From contig NZ_RBIQ01000008.1 of the NCBI RefSeq assembly GCF_003634105.1, forward strand, positions 310,001 to 374,000: DNA of 64,000 nt, read 5' to 3'. The notes beneath the pieces were generated by a model, which was given only the letters and a program-made list of their open reading frames with translations, was not told where the DNA came from and made no database searches. The DNA comes from Maribacter vaceletii (GTDB lineage: Bacteria; Bacteroidota; Bacteroidia; Flavobacteriales; Flavobacteriaceae). Positions 8,204 to 16,915 of the stretch are shown here, piece after piece; positions within the stretch are counted from its first letter, which is position 1, and each line of letters begins with the position of its first letter. The translations under genes were made by a program, and so were the position numbers.

Positions 8204-8881
8204 ATGAAAATATTATTTGTATTAACATCTCATGATAAATTAGGAAATACTGGAAAAAAAACAGGCTTTTGGGTAGAAGAGTTTGCTACACCATATTATG
8301 CCCTTTTAGATAAAGGTGCCTTTATTACAATAGCAACACCAAAAGGAGGTGCTGCTCCAATAGATCCAAGTAGTGATTCTCCTGATGCAGCAACAGAAGC
8401 CACTAATCGTTACAATAAAGATGCAGTAGCAAAAGAAGCAATTGCAAATACAAGAAAAATATCGGATATGAATCCTGATGATTTTGATGCTGTATTTTAC
8501 CCTGGAGGACATGGCCCTTTATGGGATTTAGCAAACGACACAACTTCTATTGCACTAATAGAAAAATTTAATAACCAAGAAAAGCCAATCGCTTTTGTAT
8601 GCCATGCTCCTGCGGCATTAAAGGACGTTAAAAATACAGATGGCACTCCTTTAGTAATAGGAAAAAAAGTAACTGGATTCACAAATACAGAAGAAGAAGC
8701 TGTTGGTCTTACTAATGTTGTTCCGTTTTTAGTAGAGGATATGCTTTCTAAAAATGGAGGAATCTATTCTAAAAAGCAAGATTGGGCTGCTTATGCCATA
8801 CAGGATAAAAATTTAATAACAGGACAAAATCCTGCTTCCTCTGGACTAGTAGCTGAAAAGCTATTAGATAGTTTAAAATAA
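8204..8881 (+). CDS. DJ-1/PfpI-family protein, Hsp31-like glyoxalase/chaperone
   Basis: A 225-residue class I glutamine-amidotransferase-like protein of the Hsp31 group. The nucleophile elbow AFVCHAPAAL gives Cys133 followed by His134, the acidic partner lies in GFWVEEFATPYY (Glu25/Glu26), and FYPGGHGPLWDL is the oxyanion segment. Related proteins convert methylglyoxal to lactate without glutathione, and some act as holdases. It is separated from yqhD by 122 nt, which include the small inverted repeat AAACATTT-GA-AAATGTTT (8153-8170), so it may have its own promoter. Next to YqhD it fits a reactive-carbonyl defence group. Confidence 0.85.
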   Translation: MKILFVLTSHDKLGNTGKKTGFWVEEFATPYYALLDKGAFITIATPKGGAAPIDPSSDSPDAATEATNRYNKDAVAKEAIANTRKISDMNPDDFDAVFYPGGHGPLWDLANDTTSIALIEKFNNQEKPIAFVCHAPAALKDVKNTDGTPLVIGKKVTGFTNTEEEAVGLTNVVPFLVEDMLSKNGGIYSKKQDWAAYAIQDKNLITGQNPASSGLVAEKLLDSLK

Positions 8882-8901
8882 TAAAAAAATACATTTTCTT
8901 T

Positions 8902-8932
8902 AAAGGGTTGTCTATACTATAGACAACCCTTT
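8902..8932. terminator. Bidirectional terminator hairpin
   Basis: A perfect 14-bp stem (AAAGGGTTGTCTAT with its complement) and a 3-nt loop lie between the convergent Hsp31-like gene and the helicase gene, with A-rich and T-rich flanks on both strands. Confidence 0.9.
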
Positions 8933-8945
8933 TCTATTTAAAGTT

Positions 8946-10259
8946 TTAAATAATTTTTATACGTACTTTCTTTTTTTTTAAGCGGCTATTATTTAATTTT
9001 TCAACTATATTACTTGCTATAGATTCTGGCACTGCAACAAAAGCACAATCTTGTTTTAACTCTATTACACCCAATTGTTCTTTAGTAATTTTCCCTTGTT
9101 TAAAAAATAAACCTGCTATGTCTCCTTTAGAAATCTTATCTTTTCGCCCACCTGAAATAAATAATGTTTGCCAAAACTGAGGTTCTCTCTGTGTTTTTGG
9201 TAAAATACTAGCTTCTGTTACATTAGTAATAAAGTCTGGTAAACTTTGATTTTTCCATTGTAAAATATATGCAGTGCCCTTTTCATTTACTCTGGCTGTT
9301 CTTCCGTTTCTATGTGTAAATTCTTCCGAATGTATGGGAAGCTCATAATGTATAATAAATTTTAGTTCTGGTATATCTATACCTCTTGCTGCTAAATCTG
9401 TGGCAAGTAATATTTGACTTGTACCATTTCTAAATTTTATTAAAGCTCTTTCTCTGTCTTTTTGTTCCATACCACCAGAAAAACAATCGTGAGAAATAGC
9501 ATGCTTTTCTAAAAAAGAACTTACAATTGAAATACTATCTTTTAAATTACAAAAAATAATTCCTGGTTTGTTCCCTAAATGAAGAAGTAGATTTAATAGA
9601 GTATCTAACTTATCCTTACTAGGAGAAATAACCGTTTTAATCTGTAATTGAGAGTTTTTCTTTTTATTTAAATAATTTATAATTTTAGGCTGTTCTAATT
9701 TTACAAAAGAAGGAATCTTAACTCCTTGTGTAGCAGAAGTTAAAACCCTTTTATTTAAATTAGGTAATTCTGAAAGAATAGCACTCATTTCTTCTTCAAA
9801 ACCTATTTCTAAAGACTTATCAAACTCATCTAAAATTAAAGTTTTAATATTTAATGTAGAAAACCTTTCACTATCTATATGATCTAAAATTCTGCCAGGA
9901 GTTCCTATTAAAATAGCTGGTTTATGTTTTATTTCTATTTTGTCTTTAGACATGGGCCTACCACCATAAACAGCATTAACTTTAAAACCTGTTCCCATAG
10001 TACGGGTTACTTGTTCAATTTGTATTGCCAATTCTCTAGTAGGAACAATAATTAATGCTTGTATTTCCTCATTATCGGGATTTAAATCACTAAGTAAGGG
10101 TAATAAAAAAGCTAAAGTTTTACCCGTTCCTGTAGGAGAAAGAAGTATTGTATTCTTAGTAGATGCTATAGTAGTAATAGCTTCTTCTTGCATTGGATGC
10201 AATGCTTTAATTTGTAATTTCCTAAGAATGTCTTCCTGTGCTTTAATAGGGTTTGCCAT
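8946..10259 (-). CDS. DEAD-box RNA helicase, DbpA-like, with a DEFD Walker B motif
   Basis: A 437-residue helicase with the full motif set: LHPMQEEAI Q-motif region, Walker A SPTGTGKT (41-48), PTRELAIQ, GTPGR, Walker B DEFD (144-147), SAT (175-177), ARGIDIP and HRNGRTAR. The C-terminal 65 residues (KGDIAGLFFKQGKITKEQLG to the end) resemble the DbpA RNA-binding domain that targets 23S rRNA. DEFD instead of DEAD keeps the Mg-binding Asp-Glu pair. It follows another DEAD-box gene by 4 nt, so the two are cotranscribed. A role in large-subunit assembly is likely but inferred. Confidence 0.9.
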   Translation of the reverse strand: MANPIKAQEDILRKLQIKALHPMQEEAITTIASTKNTILLSPTGTGKTLAFLLPLLSDLNPDNEEIQALIIVPTRELAIQIEQVTRTMGTGFKVNAVYGGRPMSKDKIEIKHKPAILIGTPGRILDHIDSERFSTLNIKTLILDEFDKSLEIGFEEEMSAILSELPNLNKRVLTSATQGVKIPSFVKLEQPKIINYLNKKKNSQLQIKTVISPSKDKLDTLLNLLLHLGNKPGIIFCNLKDSISIVSSFLEKHAISHDCFSGGMEQKDRERALIKFRNGTSQILLATDLAARGIDIPELKFIIHYELPIHSEEFTHRNGRTARVNEKGTAYILQWKNQSLPDFITNVTEASILPKTQREPQFWQTLFISGGRKDKISKGDIAGLFFKQGKITKEQLGVIELKQDCAFVAVPESIASNIVEKLNNSRLKKKKVRIKII

Positions 10260-10263
10260 TAGA

Positions 10264-11604
10264 CTATTTCTTTTTATTTTTTAAAGGAGCTTCTAATTTT
10301 TGTACTATACTATGGTGTTGTTCTAAATGATTTGCTATTATTTTTTCTACTAATTCCTCCTTTGTTAAATGATGAAAAATAGTTTTTATTTTCTCTTTAA
10401 AATCATCAGAAACATCTCTATTAAGCTTTGTTTTAAAAATCTTTTTAGCCCATAATAAACTATTATTTTCTTCTATACTTTGCGGATTTGCTTTTTTAGA
10501 TCTATGAAAAGTAATTCCTAATTCATTTTCAAAATCCGCAATTTCTATTTCTTCTTCTTTTTGTAGTATTGTTAGAGAAAGTCCTTTTGCTCCTGCCCTA
10601 GCCGTACGGCCACTTCTATGTACATATGCATCATACGTATCTGGTAAATGATAATTTACAACATATTCTATTTCTTTAACATCTATTCCACGAGCAGCTA
10701 GATCTGTAGCTACCAAAATATTAATATGCCCTTCTCTAAATTGCCCCATAACACGGTCTCTTATTCCCTGTGTTAAACTACCATGAAGTGCTCCTGATGA
10801 AAACTTATTAATGGCTAGCTTTTTTGCCAGCTTATTAACCGCTGCTTTTGTTTTACAGAAAATAACACCTCTTTTACGTTCTTTTGTACTTAAAAAATGA
10901 AGGAGAACGTCTAATTTTTCTATTGGCTCTACAACTATATATTGGTGATCTATACCTTGGTGACCAACAGTACTCATATCTACCTCTACTTGTGTAACAT
11001 TCTTAGATAAATAATTTTGTATTACTTGTTTAATAGTACCTGGCATAGTAGCCGTAAACAAAAGTGTTCTTTTAGTTTTAGGAATTTCGTTTACAATAGG
11101 ATCTAGGTCCGTTTTTAAATTACTAACCATTTCATCGGCTTCATCTAAAACTAAATATTCTACTTTTTTTAGATCGATAGCTTTTCTATTTATTAAATCT
11201 ACCAAACGTCCAGGAGTTGCTATTACAATATGCGTTATGTTTTGTAGTCTTTCTATTTGAGGTTTTATTGGTATTCCTCCACATATAGAGGCTATAGAAA
11301 TAGATTTACTATTAGAAGCATAAGAAACCAAATTAGCATAAATTTGTTGCCCTAGCTCTCTAGTAGGTGCTAAAATTACCACTTGTATATTTTTACTATT
11401 AACATTTATTAACTGTAATAGTGGTAATCCAAACGCAGCTGTTTTTCCTGTTCCTGTTTTTGCTAGGGCTACAACATCTTTCTTTGCGTTTAATATAAGT
11501 GGAATTGTTTTTTTCTGTATTTCAGTAGGTTTAAAAATCTCTAATTTCTCTAAACTTTGCTGAAACTCCTCCTTAATCCCTAAATCTAAAAACTGTTTTA
11601 TCAT
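10264..11604 (-). CDS. DEAD-box ATP-dependent RNA helicase
   Basis: A 446-residue helicase with Walker A AKTGTGKT (48-55), APTRELGQQ, ATPGR, a classical DEAD box (154-157), the ATP-coupling motif as TATMP, and ARGIDV and HRSGRTAR in the second RecA domain. The basic C-terminal tail (about residues 380-446) may contact RNA. It probably unwinds RNA in ribosome assembly or decay. First gene of a two-gene operon with the DbpA-like helicase. Confidence 0.92.
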   Translation of the reverse strand: MIKQFLDLGIKEEFQQSLEKLEIFKPTEIQKKTIPLILNAKKDVVALAKTGTGKTAAFGLPLLQLINVNSKNIQVVILAPTRELGQQIYANLVSYASNSKSISIASICGGIPIKPQIERLQNITHIVIATPGRLVDLINRKAIDLKKVEYLVLDEADEMVSNLKTDLDPIVNEIPKTKRTLLFTATMPGTIKQVIQNYLSKNVTQVEVDMSTVGHQGIDHQYIVVEPIEKLDVLLHFLSTKERKRGVIFCKTKAAVNKLAKKLAINKFSSGALHGSLTQGIRDRVMGQFREGHINILVATDLAARGIDVKEIEYVVNYHLPDTYDAYVHRSGRTARAGAKGLSLTILQKEEEIEIADFENELGITFHRSKKANPQSIEENNSLLWAKKIFKTKLNRDVSDDFKEKIKTIFHHLTKEELVEKIIANHLEQHHSIVQKLEAPLKNKKK

Positions 11605-11688
11605 AAAATATGCTTAAGTAAAGATTTCTAAAATTTTAATAGAAAAAATTAAAATCTAATTTTATACACTTACTCCTTAACTTAATAA

Positions 11689-12135
11689 TTATCCTACTAA
11701 TGCTCCCTTAGACTTTCTATAGGTATATTTTGGATAAATACTACGTCTTGCAAAACGGTTAAGGTTAGAAGCATTCATCATTTTAATGTAAACCGATTTT
11801 GTAACTCCAAAATACTCATACGTTGTATCATCTGTAAAGGTAACTTCTAACAATAACCCTTTATGTTGATAATCTGCTATAGCTCCTTTTGTAATAGTTT
11901 CTGTATATGCTTCTAGATTTTTCTCTTTAGTTTCAGGAGCCATGCTAACTAAAAAATGATAGCCATCAATAATTCTACGGCTTTGCACTTCAGCTTCTTG
12001 TTGCTTAATATCTCCGTCTTGAAATTTATCTGGATGCCACTCTTTTACTAAATTACGGTAACTCTTTTTTAGTAGTTTAAGGTCTATCTCTTTTTCTATT
12101 CCAAATAATTTTTTATACTCATTTATGCGCTTCAT
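11689..12135 (-). CDS. J-domain protein with C-terminal KTSC domain
   Basis: A 148-residue protein. Residues 1-65 form a J domain (EYKKLFGIEKEIDLKLLKKS, then EWHPDKF with the HPD motif at 34-36), the part that stimulates DnaK ATPase. Residues 85-145 (VTFTDDTTYEYFGVTKSVYI, MMNASNLNRF) are a KTSC-like domain, usually a small stand-alone domain of unknown role. No zinc finger or G/F linker is present, so it is not classical DnaJ. It is a single gene 85 nt from the helicase operon. It could direct DnaK to a particular client, but no client is visible. Confidence 0.82.
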   Translation of the reverse strand: MKRINEYKKLFGIEKEIDLKLLKKSYRNLVKEWHPDKFQDGDIKQQEAEVQSRRIIDGYHFLVSMAPETKEKNLEAYTETITKGAIADYQHKGLLLEVTFTDDTTYEYFGVTKSVYIKMMNASNLNRFARRSIYPKYTYRKSKGALVG

Positions 12136-12444
12136 AACAATAGGCTAATTTAAGCCGCGAAACTACCTCTTTTTAATCAATTTACATTTATTAAACCTAA
12201 ACTAAAAAAAGCTATAATTTTAGATACCGTGTTTTACAACTATCTTCCATAGGCATCGTAAATCATGCCATTTTAAAGAGACTACTGTACTACAAATTAT
12301 ATAATGTAAGAAGGCAAGTTGAAAAAGTTATCTCTAACTAAAACAGAACCCTATACAATGTAATGTGTTTTAGATGGTTGGTAAAATGTTAAAAGTCTCT
12401 TTTAAAATGTAAATATTATGTAGACTTACTTTAGATTATGAAAT
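12136..12444. other. Gene-free intergenic region
   Basis: Nothing convincing is seen in these 309 bases between two minus-strand genes. There is no TAnnTTTG box in a useful position for the J-domain gene and no clear hairpin after the antiporter gene. Confidence 0.5.
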
Positions 12445-14325
12445 TTACTTTTTATTTAAAAGCTCTCTAATATACTCACTATCCCAGTGGCTATCATATT
12501 CTACTACACCACGCTTAAGATCTTCATTTAAGAATTTTTCTTGCTGTGCTAATTCTTGCTTAGCTTTAAAAATATAATCTTCTTCTCTTTTTGGCTCTAA
12601 AGCAAGTCGTCTTAAACTATCCTCATCATATTTTTTAAAATTTTGAACTTGTCTATTTAAAGTATATTTTCTAAAACCCATTTTACTTAAAACATCTCTT
12701 GCTAAAACTAAAGATGTATCCAAAGATTCTCTATAAATATTTTCATGTCCAAGATTTAACAACTCATAAGCATCATATCTATTCTTAGTTCGTATCATTA
12801 ACTCTACATGTGGGTATTGTTCTTTTATAATTTTACTTATGGCTTTAGAAACCTCAATTTTATTAGTAGCGCTAATAATTATTTTTGCTTCTGCAATACC
12901 TGCAGACTCAAGTAAATCTTGTCTTGTTGCATCTCCATAATACACCTCAAAACCCATTTTTCTAAGAAAATCTACTCTATTAGAATCATGATCTAATATG
13001 GTAGCTTCTACACCATGGGAACGTAAAAAACGGCCTATTGTGCTTCCAAAATGTCCAAAACCAACAAGAATAATTTTATGCGATTTTGCAATATGATCCA
13101 TTGGACGTTTTACAGATTCTTTTGTTCCAATTTTTGGGAGAATAAAACGTTCATTAACAACTCCAAAAATTGGTGTTAATGACATACTAAGCGCCGTAAC
13201 TACAAGCATCATATCCATTTGTTCTTGTTCTAAAATATGAAGCCCAAAAGCAAACGACAGTAATACAAAAGCAAACTCCCCTACTTGTGCCAAACTAAAA
13301 GAGAGCAATAATTTTTGGTCTAATTTTAGTTTAAAAATAGAACCTGTTATAAATAAAACAATTGCTTTAATAACTATTATTGCAATTAAAACACCACCAA
13401 TGGTTAGAGGATTATTTGCTATAACTATAAAATTTATAGAAGCACCCACAGCCATAAAGAACAATCCTAAAAACAAGTTTTTAAATGGTTCTAGAGTACT
13501 TTCTAACTCATGTTTAAACTCACTATTAGATAATACAACACCTCCTAAAAAAGCTCCTAAAGCAGGACTTAGCCCTACCAATTCCATTATAAAAGAAATG
13601 CCAAATACAATTAAAAAAGCAGCAGCAATAAGTAACTCTCGCACACCTGCTTTTGCTACTTTCCTTAACATTGGAACAATTAAATAGCGCCCAAGAACTA
13701 CAATAACAACAACAGATAAAATAATAGCTAAAGTTTGAAAGCCCAAGGGAAGAGAATCTATTAGACTCATAGACGTGCCATGGTCTTCTGTTTTAGTTTC
13801 TAAAGTAGTGTTAGACAATAAAGGTATTGCCCCTATCATGAAAATAACAATAATATCTTGAAACAATAAAATGGAAAAAGAAGAAGTTCCAAATGTAGTA
13901 TCCATTAAACCTTTTTCCTTTATGGTTTGCATTGCAATTGCTGTTGAAGACAATGCAACAGCCATAGATATTACCAGAGAAACTTTCCAATCAAACCCAA
14001 AAAAAGCAAATAATACGTATGAGAGTAGCATGGTACCTCCTACTTGTATACCTCCCATTCCTAAAATAGTTTTTCGCATATTCCAGAAATTTTTTGGTTC
14101 AATTTCTAGTCCAATTAAAAAAAGCATCATAACTACGCCAAACTCAGCAAAATGCAAGATATCTTCCCCTTCTTTCCCTATAAAACCTAAAACATACGGA
14201 CCAATTAATACCCCTGCTAATAAATAGCCAATTACTGAACTTAACCCTAAACGCTTTGCTATAGAAACACAAATAATAGCTCCAGCTAAAAAAACTATGG
14301 CTTCAAAAAGTATACTTCCCGTCAT
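12445..14325 (-). CDS. kefC: CPA2-family cation:proton antiporter, KefB/KefC-like potassium efflux protein
   Basis: A 626-residue membrane protein. Residues 1-390 contain about 12 hydrophobic segments of the Na/H exchanger fold (ILFEAIVFLAGAIICVSIAK, GYLLAGVLIGPYVLGF, LSSTAIAMQTIKEKG). A cytoplasmic TrkA-N/RCK Rossmann domain begins at about residue 412 (IILVGFGHFGSTIGRFLR). This layout is that of KefB/KefC, which export K+ and acidify the cytoplasm during electrophile attack when glutathione adducts bind. It lies 3 nt after a KefF/KefG-like flavoprotein gene. Flavobacteria may lack glutathione, so the gating ligand here is unknown. Confidence 0.9.
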   Translation of the reverse strand: MTGSILFEAIVFLAGAIICVSIAKRLGLSSVIGYLLAGVLIGPYVLGFIGKEGEDILHFAEFGVVMMLFLIGLEIEPKNFWNMRKTILGMGGIQVGGTMLLSYVLFAFFGFDWKVSLVISMAVALSSTAIAMQTIKEKGLMDTTFGTSSFSILLFQDIIVIFMIGAIPLLSNTTLETKTEDHGTSMSLIDSLPLGFQTLAIILSVVVIVVLGRYLIVPMLRKVAKAGVRELLIAAAFLIVFGISFIMELVGLSPALGAFLGGVVLSNSEFKHELESTLEPFKNLFLGLFFMAVGASINFIVIANNPLTIGGVLIAIIVIKAIVLFITGSIFKLKLDQKLLLSFSLAQVGEFAFVLLSFAFGLHILEQEQMDMMLVVTALSMSLTPIFGVVNERFILPKIGTKESVKRPMDHIAKSHKIILVGFGHFGSTIGRFLRSHGVEATILDHDSNRVDFLRKMGFEVYYGDATRQDLLESAGIAEAKIIISATNKIEVSKAISKIIKEQYPHVELMIRTKNRYDAYELLNLGHENIYRESLDTSLVLARDVLSKMGFRKYTLNRQVQNFKKYDEDSLRRLALEPKREEDYIFKAKQELAQQEKFLNEDLKRGVVEYDSHWDSEYIRELLNKK

Positions 14326-14328
14326 ATT

Positions 14329-14925
14329 TTAAATGGTCTTTAGTTTAGGAATATCGTTTATAAATGATTTATTATCCATATCATTTATACTTAAATTAGC
14401 TTGTAGTAAATCTATAAATTTTCCATAATTTATTTTATATTCATCTAATGCTTCATCAGATAAGTTATGCGTTCCCATTACAGCAAAAGGAGGAAAATAC
14501 GTCATTCCACATAAATTTGCAGTTTGCTCAAATGGTCTTAAAAATTGTTTTACTGTAAAACTATTATATCCTTCAGAACAATACACTTCTTTAGAACCGC
14601 CAGTGGTAATGGCATTTAGACAAATTTTACCATGCAGAGCGTTTCCTTCTGGTCCGTAAGCCCAATTAAACTCTAAAACCATATCAATCCATTGTTTCAT
14701 TAATGGCGGGCAACTATACCAATAAAATGGATGATGCCAAATGATAACATCGTGTTTACTTAATAACTCTTTTTCAAAAGGAACATTAATATGAAAATCT
14801 GGATAACACTCATATAAATCATGAACAGTAACTCCTTTTTTATTAATTATATTTTCAATCAATATTTTGTTTACTCTAGACTGTTCTAATCTAGGGTGCG
14901 AAAATAATATAAGTATTTTTTTCAT
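14329..14925 (-). CDS. kefG: NAD(P)H:quinone oxidoreductase, KefF/KefG-like ancillary flavoprotein
   Basis: A 198-residue flavodoxin-like protein. ILFSHPRLEQSRVNK is the FMN-phosphate loop; WHHPFYWYSCPPLMKQWIDM and NWAYGPEGNALHGK are the family's quinone and flavin-contact signatures. KefF and KefG are ancillary subunits needed for full activity of KefC and KefB and reduce quinones themselves. It is first in a two-gene operon, 3 nt before the antiporter, which fixes the pairing. Whether it is closer to KefF or KefG cannot be settled by eye. Confidence 0.88.
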   Translation of the reverse strand: MKKILILFSHPRLEQSRVNKILIENIINKKGVTVHDLYECYPDFHINVPFEKELLSKHDVIIWHHPFYWYSCPPLMKQWIDMVLEFNWAYGPEGNALHGKICLNAITTGGSKEVYCSEGYNSFTVKQFLRPFEQTANLCGMTYFPPFAVMGTHNLSDEALDEYKINYGKFIDLLQANLSINDMDNKSFINDIPKLKTI

Positions 14926-15337
14926 ATTACAACTTAAATAAAAATTTAATGATTAGAATTTTAGGTTTATATATCTTTCATTAAAATAAATGAAAACTTA
15001 ATACTTTTTATCCGTATACCAGTGCTAGTAATGGCAATAATTAAATCCATAATTTTGTCTATTACTGAGGTTATAGTATTATCAACTATTTTAACAATCA
15101 AACCACTTACCTAATTCCGTTAAAATTGGAATATCTAGTGATTATACTATGGTTTTCATCAATATTTAGATGGTCTATTGTTTTTACATTAGATTGGGCT
15201 TGTTATCTCAAAAAAAGCAATAGAAAACGTAATTAAATCATCCATTATTTAAAGCGAAATTTAATCATACAAGAACTTGATTTCTTACTGAAATTCCAAG
15301 AATATTTTAAAACTTTTACCAATTGTTAGAATATAAG
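14926..15337. other. Gene-free region upstream of the kef operon
   Basis: About 410 AT-rich bases with stops in all frames and no recognised motif. It separates the kef operon from the terminator of the long HxlR-controlled operon. Confidence 0.5.
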
Positions 15338-15374
15338 AAAAGCTGAGACTAATTCTAAATTAATCTCAGCTTTT
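15338..15374 (-). terminator. Terminator of the nine-gene HxlR-controlled operon
   Basis: An 11-bp perfect stem AAAAGCTGAGA / TCTCAGCTTTT with a 15-nt loop begins 27 nt beyond the stop codon of the aldehyde dehydrogenase gene. Read on the minus strand it ends in GCTTTTCTTA, a short T-run. Confidence 0.8.
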
Positions 15375-15400
15375 AAAAATGTAACTTAAATTACTTTTGA

Positions 15401-16891
15401 CTACTGAAAATCAGAAGCCTTAAAAGGATATTTTCTTGGTGTTTTCTGAATAGTAATCCAATGTGCAACGGTAAACGATTTTACGCCCCATTGTCCATTA
15501 AAACGACCTAGGCCTGAGTTTTTAACTCCACCGAATGGTGCATACGCACTATCATTAACCGGTTGGTCATTAATATGCGTCATACCTGCTTCAATGCCTT
15601 GTGCAAATGCCATTCCTTTAGCTTCGTCTTGTGTAAACACAGAACTAGATAAACCGTAATCTGTAGCATTTGCTAATCGTAGCGCATCTTCGGTATCTTT
15701 TGCTCTAGCAATAGACACTGCTGGTCCAAAAATCTCATTTTGAAATAATGGACAGTTTTCGTCTACATCTACAAAAACGTGTGGCGGCATATGTAACCCT
15801 TCAGCTTCACCACCTAATGCCATTTTGTAACCTTGTTCTTTTGCATCGTCTATTAACCCTTTAACAGTATCAAACTGATTTTGATCAATAATAGGACCTA
15901 CAAACGTATCTGGGTCATTCATATCCAAACGTTTCAAGGTCTTTACTTTTACTATAAACTTTTCTGTAAATTCGTCGTAGACCTTATCTTCAACGATAAT
16001 TCTGTTGATAGCCATACAGATCTGACCTTGGTTCATAAATTTGCCCCAAGCAGCAGCTTCAACCGCTTGATCTATATCTGCATCTTCTAGCACTACAAAC
16101 GGACTGTTACCTCCCAATTCTAACTCGATATTTTTAATAATATCTGCTTCCAGAGCATTTTTACCAACTTGACGACCAACTGGTGTTGAGCCTGTAAACG
16201 AAATTAGTTTTGAAATAGGATGCTTTGTAATTGCAGTACCAATAGTACTTCCTCCACCAGGCAATACACTTAATAACCCTTTAGGGAAACCTGCCTCTTC
16301 TAAAAAAGAAGCGAAAATTAATCCACCTGTTACTATAGACGTTGATGCCGGTTTTAAGACCACAGCGTTACCTACTGCTAAGGCAGGACCTAAAGTACGC
16401 GCGGTTAATTGACCCGGAAAATTCCAAGGAGAAATTAAACCAATAACTCCTAATGGTTTTCTAACTGCAATAGATTCTTTGCCATCAATATCTTGTGGCA
16501 AAATTTTACCTTCTACTAATAATGGTAAATGCACAGCACTTTCAAAAACACTAGCAACCAATTCCGCTTCAAAATAGCCTTTTGCTAATGTTGCTCCTAC
16601 TTCTTTTCTTGCCCATTCTGCAAATTCTTGCTTTCGGTTTCTAACTACTTCGGCTAGTTTTAGCATCATTCTACTCTTTTCAGGAGGTAGTACCGCTGCC
16701 CATTTTTTCTGCGCAACTGCTGCTTGTTCAAAAGCTTCATTTACATCATCTGTGGTAGCTCCATTTAAAGAGAATAACTCCTCTTGGTTCCAAGGGTTAA
16801 TATCCTTGATTGCTGGTCCTTTTCCGTCTTTCCATTCGCCACCAACAAATATTTTTCTCGTATAATTCGGTAATTTATCTTGTGTTTTCAT
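15401..16891 (-). CDS. Aldehyde dehydrogenase (NAD(P)+-dependent, benzaldehyde/vanillin-dehydrogenase-like)
   Basis: A 496-residue ALDH. The oxyanion Asn157 is in PWNFPG, the general-base Glu258 is in ELELGG, and the catalytic Cys292 is in NQGQICMAINR. PFGGVKNSGLGRFNGQWG closes the catalytic domain. It should oxidise an aldehyde to an acid with NAD(P)+. Overall wording resembles aromatic-aldehyde dehydrogenases, but the substrate cannot be read off. Last gene of the nine-gene operon, 24 nt after the propeller-ABM lipoprotein and just before the terminator hairpin. Confidence 0.9.
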   Translation of the reverse strand: MKTQDKLPNYTRKIFVGGEWKDGKGPAIKDINPWNQEELFSLNGATTDDVNEAFEQAAVAQKKWAAVLPPEKSRMMLKLAEVVRNRKQEFAEWARKEVGATLAKGYFEAELVASVFESAVHLPLLVEGKILPQDIDGKESIAVRKPLGVIGLISPWNFPGQLTARTLGPALAVGNAVVLKPASTSIVTGGLIFASFLEEAGFPKGLLSVLPGGGSTIGTAITKHPISKLISFTGSTPVGRQVGKNALEADIIKNIELELGGNSPFVVLEDADIDQAVEAAAWGKFMNQGQICMAINRIIVEDKVYDEFTEKFIVKVKTLKRLDMNDPDTFVGPIIDQNQFDTVKGLIDDAKEQGYKMALGGEAEGLHMPPHVFVDVDENCPLFQNEIFGPAVSIARAKDTEDALRLANATDYGLSSSVFTQDEAKGMAFAQGIEAGMTHINDQPVNDSAYAPFGGVKNSGLGRFNGQWGVKSFTVAHWITIQKTPRKYPFKASDFQ

Positions 16892-16915
16892 TTTCAGTAT
16901 GTTTTAGATGTTCTT

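Noticed and set aside
14926-15337. A possible gene relic in the kef upstream gap
   Set aside because: No segment gives a recognisable peptide in any frame.
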